64,000 bases of DNA from an uncultured Collinsella sp. (lineage in GTDB: Bacteria; Actinomycetota; Coriobacteriia; Coriobacteriales; Coriobacteriaceae): NCBI GenBank assembly GCA_934654585.1, contig CAKUGF010000001.1:124001-188000 (forward strand), given 5' to 3'. Shown one piece after another: positions 59,917-64,000 of this stretch. Numbering within the stretch: position 1 is the stretch's first letter; each line of letters starts with the position of its first letter. Both the position numbers and the translations under genes were made by a program. The notes under the pieces were generated by a model that worked only from the letters and a program-made list of their open reading frames with translations, did no database searches and was not told the DNA's origin.

Positions 59917-62406
59917 ATGACGTCACAACAACCAGACGCTATCGAGGTGCGTGGTGCGCGCGTCCATAATCTCAAAGACATCGATATCGATATTCCGCTG
60001 GGAAAGCTGGTGGGTATTGCCGGCGTGTCCGGTTCGGGCAAGAGCTCGCTAGCACTGGGAGTCCTCTATGCCGAGGGCTCGCGCCGTTACCTGGAGGCGC
60101 TCAGCACCTATACTCGCCGTCGTTTAACGCAGGCCGAGCATGCGCAGGTGGATGAAGTGCTGCATGTGCCGGCGGCGCTCGCGCTGCATCAGCGTCCGAG
60201 TGTACCAGGCGTGCGCTCGACCTTTGGAACCATGACCGAGCTCAACAACAGCCTTCGCCTGCTCTTTAGCCGTTGCGCCCATCATGTGTGTCCGCACTGT
60301 GGGGCGCGCGTGGAGCCGAGCCTCAATGTTGCCGCGGGCCTGTCACTTGTGTGTCCGTCATGCTGCCGCGAGTTCTACGCGCCGAGCGCCGAGGACCTTG
60401 CCTTTAACAGCGGCGGCGCGTGCCCCACCTGCGGCGGCACCGGCGTTATGCGCGAGGTGGACGAGGCGAGCCTGGTGCCCGACGAGTCAAAGACCATCAA
60501 CGAAGGCGCGGTGCTTCCCTGGGGCACGCTCATGTGGGACCTGATGAAACAGGTCGCCGGCGAGATGGGTGTGCGTACCGATGTTCCGTTTAGCCAGCTC
60601 ACGCCTCAGGAGCGTGATATCGTGTTCCACGGCCCGGCGGTTAAGAAGCACATTCTCTACGTCCCCAAAAACGGCGAGGGCGCCACGCCGCTCGACTTTA
60701 CCTATTACAACGCCGTCTATACCGTCGAGAACGCGCTCGCCAAGGTCAAGGACGACAAGGGGCTCAAACGCGTTGCGCGCTTTTTGCGCGAGGGGTCATG
60801 TCGTGATTGCGACGGCACGAGGCTTTCCAAGGCGGCGCGCCAGCCCCAAGTGCGCGGTATCAATCTGGCGCAGGCAGCTGCCATGACGCTGGGCGAGGCG
60901 ATCGAGTGGGTGCGTGGCGTGCCCGCGTCGTTGCCGGGCGAGATGCGGCCCATGGCAGCGGACATCTGTGATTCGTTCTTGAGCACGGCTCGCCGTCTGG
61001 TCGACTTGGGGCTTGACTATCTTTCGCTCGATCGCGCCGGCGCGACGCTTTCCACGGGCGAGCGTCAGCGCGTGCAGCTTGCCCGCGTGGTGCGCAATCG
61101 CTCGACGGGCGTGCTCTATGTACTGGACGAGCCCTCGATTGGCTTGCATCCGGCAAATGTCGACGGCCTGGTGGGCGTGATGCGCGACCTGGTTGCCGAC
61201 GGCAACACCGTGGTCGTTGTCGACCACGATACACGCGTGCTGACGGAAGCCGACTATCTGGTCGAGATGGGCCCCGTTGCCGGAGCGGGCGGCGGCAACG
61301 TGATTGCTGCCGGGACGGTGGATGAGGTCGAGCAATCGCAGGGCAGCCGCATCGCGCCGTTTTTGCGCTCGGACCCCAAGCGCCTGCGCCCGCAGGTGGA
61401 CGACGATGAAATGTTTGACCAGGGCCATATTCGCATGGCGACCGAGGCCATCCATACCGTCAAGCCGCTCGAGGTGGATATCCCGCGCGGTCGCCTTGTC
61501 GCGGTGACGGGCGTTTCGGGTTCGGGTAAGACGACGCTCGTGCTCGAGACGCTCATTCCCGCGCTTAAGGCACAAGCGACCGGCGAGCGCCTGCCGCGCC
61601 ATGCGCGCTGGATCGATGCCGAGGGTATCGCCCGTGCCAACCTTATCGACGCCACGCCCATCGGTGCCAACGTGCGCTCTACGGTAGCGACCTATGCCGA
61701 TATCCATGACGAGCTGCGCCGCGCCTTTGCCCGTACGCCCGAGGCCAAAGCAGCCGGCTACAAGGCGGGCGCCTTTAGCTACAACACCGGTGCCCTGCGC
61801 TGTCCCACGTGTGATGGCACGGGCTCCATATCGCTTGACGTGCAGTTTCTGCCCGATGTCGAGATCGTCTGCCCGACATGCCGCGGCTCGCGCTACGCCG
61901 AGGCCGCCTCGCATATCCATCGCGAGGGCAAGGACGGCAGTCTGCTTGCATTGCCACAGCTTATGGATATGAGCGTGGACGAGGCGCTCGACGCCACAGT
62001 GGGACTTAAGAAGGTTCAGACACGCCTGCAGACCTTGCACGACTTGGGCCTAGGCTACCTCACGCTCGGCGAGCCCACGCCGGCACTCTCGGGCGGCGAG
62101 GCACAGCGTCTGAAGCTCGCGAGCGAGATGGGTCGCGTGCAGGACGATGCCGTGTTCGTGTTTGACGAGCCCACGATCGGCCTGCATCCGCTCGATGTGC
62201 AGGTTCTGCTGGGAGTGTTCGACGGCCTGGTTGCCAAGGGCGCCACGGTTATCGTGATCGAACACGACCTCGACCTCATTCGTAACGCCGACTACGTGAT
62301 CGATATGGGCCCAGGCGGTGGCGACGCCGGCGGACAAATCGTCTGCGCCGGCACGCCGGGCGACATCGCGGCCTGCTCCAAGAGCATCACCGGCCGCTAT
62401 CTATAG
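59917..62406 (+). CDS. UvrA2-like ABC-type DNA-binding protein
   Basis: An 829-residue UvrA paralogue. It has two ABC ATPase modules (Walker A GVSGSGKSSLAL near residue 37 and GVSGSGKTTLVL near 535; signatures LSTGERQRVQLA and LSGGEAQRLKLA) and the UvrA zinc modules CPHC...CPSC and CPTC...CPTC. Compared with UvrA (~940 residues), the stretch between the first two CxxC pairs, which in UvrA holds the UvrB-binding domain, is reduced to about 18 residues. This marks the UvrA2 class, linked to DNA-intercalating drug tolerance rather than standard excision repair. Operon with the AAA ATPase. Confidence 0.93.
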   Translation: MTSQQPDAIEVRGARVHNLKDIDIDIPLGKLVGIAGVSGSGKSSLALGVLYAEGSRRYLEALSTYTRRRLTQAEHAQVDEVLHVPAALALHQRPSVPGVRSTFGTMTELNNSLRLLFSRCAHHVCPHCGARVEPSLNVAAGLSLVCPSCCREFYAPSAEDLAFNSGGACPTCGGTGVMREVDEASLVPDESKTINEGAVLPWGTLMWDLMKQVAGEMGVRTDVPFSQLTPQERDIVFHGPAVKKHILYVPKNGEGATPLDFTYYNAVYTVENALAKVKDDKGLKRVARFLREGSCRDCDGTRLSKAARQPQVRGINLAQAAAMTLGEAIEWVRGVPASLPGEMRPMAADICDSFLSTARRLVDLGLDYLSLDRAGATLSTGERQRVQLARVVRNRSTGVLYVLDEPSIGLHPANVDGLVGVMRDLVADGNTVVVVDHDTRVLTEADYLVEMGPVAGAGGGNVIAAGTVDEVEQSQGSRIAPFLRSDPKRLRPQVDDDEMFDQGHIRMATEAIHTVKPLEVDIPRGRLVAVTGVSGSGKTTLVLETLIPALKAQATGERLPRHARWIDAEGIARANLIDATPIGANVRSTVATYADIHDELRRAFARTPEAKAAGYKAGAFSYNTGALRCPTCDGTGSISLDVQFLPDVEIVCPTCRGSRYAEAASHIHREGKDGSLLALPQLMDMSVDEALDATVGLKKVQTRLQTLHDLGLGYLTLGEPTPALSGGEAQRLKLASEMGRVQDDAVFVFDEPTIGLHPLDVQVLLGVFDGLVAKGATVIVIEHDLDLIRNADYVIDMGPGGGDAGGQIVCAGTPGDIAACSKSITGRYL

Positions 62407-62410
62407 GTGA

Positions 62411-62441
62411 ATGTGACAAAGGGACTGTCCCTTTGTCACAT
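62411..62441. repeat. GTGACAAA-type REP-like palindrome between convergent genes
   Basis: ATGTGACAAAGGGAC/GTCCCTTTGTCACAT, perfect. On the minus strand its TGA (62436-62438) is the stop codon of trmL. Confidence 0.92.
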
Positions 62442-63035
62442 GCCGGCAAAGCCTGTCTGGCGCAGTGCCTCGTAGAGGACGATGGCGGCGCTGTTGGAGA
62501 GGTTGAGGGCGCTGATGCGGTAGTCGTCGGGATTGACGAAGTTACCGCAGATGTCCTGCTGCAGGATGGCCTCGTGGCTGCCCTCAGTATGTCCGAGCGA
62601 CTCCTCATGGGCCTCCCAGGCATCGGCGTTGTCGAGTGAGTCGCGATCGCGCAGCATGGGGATGCGCTCGCAGCACTCGGGCGCCGCGGCAAGCAGTGGC
62701 TCGGGAATGCCCGAGCTCTCGCTGCCGAAGACCAGGTAGTCGCCGTCGCGGTAGGTGCTTTGCGCATAGGTGCGACGCGCCTTTTTGGTCAGCAGGTGCA
62801 GGCGCTCGTCGGCGGGGGAGAGCCCGTTGCGGGCAAGGAAGTCCTCCCAGCCGGCATACGTCGTCACGTCCAAGTTTTGCCAGTAACCCAGGCCGGCACG
62901 ACGCACCGTCTTGTCGTCGAGCGAAAAGCCCAGGGGCTCCACCAGGTGCAGATGGGCGCCGGTAACCACGCAGGTGCGGCCGATGTTTCCCGTATTGGCC
63001 GGAATCTCGGGCGCATACAGCACGATATTGAACAT
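62436..63035 (-). CDS. trmL: tRNA (cytidine(34)-2'-O)-methyltransferase TrmL
   Basis: A 199-residue SPOUT methyltransferase that 2'-O-methylates the wobble base of tRNA-Leu. Motifs: NIVLYAPEIPANTGNIGRTC at the N-terminus, VFGSESSGIPE, and the C-terminal knot RISALNLSNSAAIVLYEALR. AAGGAGATTC precedes the ATG at 63035. The stretch ERIPMLRDRDSLDNADAWEA (about 122-141) is an insertion compared with the usual ~155-residue forms. Confidence 0.92.
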   Translation of the reverse strand: MFNIVLYAPEIPANTGNIGRTCVVTGAHLHLVEPLGFSLDDKTVRRAGLGYWQNLDVTTYAGWEDFLARNGLSPADERLHLLTKKARRTYAQSTYRDGDYLVFGSESSGIPEPLLAAAPECCERIPMLRDRDSLDNADAWEAHEESLGHTEGSHEAILQQDICGNFVNPDDYRISALNLSNSAAIVLYEALRQTGFAGM

Positions 63036-63057
63036 GAATCTCCTTGACTCAGAATGA

Positions 63058-63097
63058 AAAACCACCACGAAGGGGACAGGCACCTTCGTGGTGGTTT
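63058..63097. repeat. CCACCACGAAGG hairpin with GGGACAGG core
   Basis: AAACCACCACGAAGG and CCTTCGTGGTGGTTT form a 15-bp perfect stem around GGACAGGCA-type loop sequence. It lies between the CobW gene and trmL, both on the minus strand, and may terminate the former. Confidence 0.9.
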
Positions 63098-63137
63098 GGC
63101 GGTTACGTAGCGGGCGGACAAATCCGTCTCGATAAAC

Positions 63138-64000
63138 CTAGGCGCGGTGCCAGTCGGTCAGGCAGGCGTCGAGGGCGGCGATGAGCGCGTCCTTGTCCAT
63201 ATGACGGCCGATGATGCACAGGCTCGTCATGCGGTCGCCCGTCTCGTCATCCCAAATCTGCATGATCTCGGGGTTCTCGTCGATAATCTTCTGCTTCTCG
63301 CCCTCGGGCGCGGAGTCGACAAACAGGCCGTTCTCCATCAGGCGCATCTGGTGGCCGGCCTGCTCAAACATGTAGCACATGTCCGGATCGCCGGTCTGCC
63401 ACAGCGGGCCCTTGACGCGGATGACCTCGTCGGGCCACTCCTGCTCAACAAAGTCGGTGAACTTCTGCAGGTCAAACGGCTTGCGGCGCGAGTACACAAA
63501 GGTCTCGATGTCGTACTCCAACACCTCGGGGTCGTCGTGTTCCTCGGGGTGCTCCATGGCCTCGATCCAGGCGGCGGAGTTGTAGGCGCGCATAAAATCG
63601 AAGCGGTCGGTGTCGAGCAGCTCCTCCATGGGGACCTCGCCGTTTTGGGCCTCGACGATCACGGCATCCTTCTGCAGACTGCGCACGATGGCCTTGAGCT
63701 CGGCGATCTGCTCGGGGGTGACGGTGTCGGTCTTGTTGAGGATGAGCGTGGAGCAGAACTCGATCTGCTGGATGAGCAGGCTCTCGATGTCGTCCTCGTC
63801 GATATCCTCGGCCAGCAGGTCGCGGCCGCCATTGAACTCGTCGTACATGCGGGCGCAGTCGACCACGGCAACGATGTTGTCGAGCGCGAGCTTGGGCTCG
63901 CCGCCCACCTTGGCCTCGTCGCAGAAGCTCGAGATGGTGTAGGCGATGGGGATAGGCTCGCAGATGCCCGAGGCCTCGATAATGATGTAGTCGAAGTTGC
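63138..64000 (-). CDS. CobW/COG0523-family GTPase, partial
   Basis: The C-terminal ~287 residues of a G3E-type metallochaperone GTPase; the start and Walker A lie beyond the right edge. The visible part begins NFDYIIIEASGICEPIPIAY (the switch/Walker B side), then NIVAVVDCARM, LILNKTDTVTPEQ (NKxD guanine specificity) and the C-terminal CobW domain with RRKPFDLQKFTDFVEQEWPD and IRVKGPLW. Such proteins insert Zn or another metal. No stop or frameshift is seen. Confidence 0.92.
   Translation of the reverse strand, partial: NFDYIIIEASGICEPIPIAYTISSFCDEAKVGGEPKLALDNIVAVVDCARMYDEFNGGRDLLAEDIDEDDIESLLIQQIEFCSTLILNKTDTVTPEQIAELKAIVRSLQKDAVIVEAQNGEVPMEELLDTDRFDFMRAYNSAAWIEAMEHPEEHDDPEVLEYDIETFVYSRRKPFDLQKFTDFVEQEWPDEVIRVKGPLWQTGDPDMCYMFEQAGHQMRLMENGLFVDSAPEGEKQKIIDENPEIMQIWDDETGDRMTSLCIIGRHMDKDALIAALDACLTDWHRA

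Overview
The window looks like chromosomal DNA of a high-GC gut actinobacterium of the class Coriobacteriia, most likely Collinsella or a close relative. This is inferred from codon use, many Gram-positive-type lipoproteins and surface proteins, flavin/Fe-S small proteins typical of anaerobes, and the gene families present; no rRNA or tRNA gene is available to prove it. Genes are densely packed on both strands, and the long antisense reading frames are coding shadows. Two genes run off the ends: a GyrB/ParE-type topoisomerase subunit at the left edge and a CobW-type GTPase at the right.

Layout. 1-5.8 kb: topoisomerase subunit, DUF3825 protein, lipoprotein, and a small HTH regulator plus membrane protein under a symmetric four-half-site operator. 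5.8-12.6 kb: a 1455-residue surface protein with an LAxTG-type sorting signal, a LuxR regulator and a stand-alone GMP synthetase subunit. 12.7-16.7 kb: a two-component system divergent from a membrane redox operon (CD1871A-type peptide, NapH-like Fe-S protein, TlpA-like lipoprotein). 16.9-22.3 kb: a MacB-like fused ABC exporter, then two 183-bp palindromic elements in opposite orientation that bracket two small membrane-protein genes. 22.3-27.5 kb: a LysR-controlled flavodoxin/cupin operon, a Dus enzyme and a macrodomain-SirTM pair. 27.6-30.8 kb: an HxlR regulator divergent from an apparent RiPP cluster made of a Cys-rich repeat precursor with seven C-x3-D units, a flavin/ferredoxin protein, a radical SAM/SPASM maturase and a nitroreductase. 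This is the strongest candidate for a poorly described system. 30.8-44.5 kb: a MITE-like element, glutaredoxin, XRE-zinc ribbon-TipAS regulator, TrmO, a PLP lyase, a flavin protein, a hybrid sensor kinase, channels, a LOG-type protein, a flavodoxin-ferredoxin, a methyltransferase and a YtrA-type ABC operon. 44.6-64 kb: translation and RNA-modification genes (prfC, rlmA, rsmJ, trmL, a TetM-like GTPase), ung, transporters, a LysR regulator, MscL with a zinc ribbon, and an AAA ATPase with a UvrA2-like protein.

A second theme is intergenic hairpin DNA. Several families of palindromes share a GGGAC core but have different, internally complementary stems (GTGACAAAGGGACAGTCC type, CTAGTCATTGGGGACG type, TGCCAAAAAGGGACAGG type, CCACCACGAAGG type). 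Two of the GTGACAAA copies supply the stop codon of the adjacent gene. These look like REP-type mobile sequences. No CRISPR array, prophage, complete insertion sequence, tRNA or rRNA was recognised.
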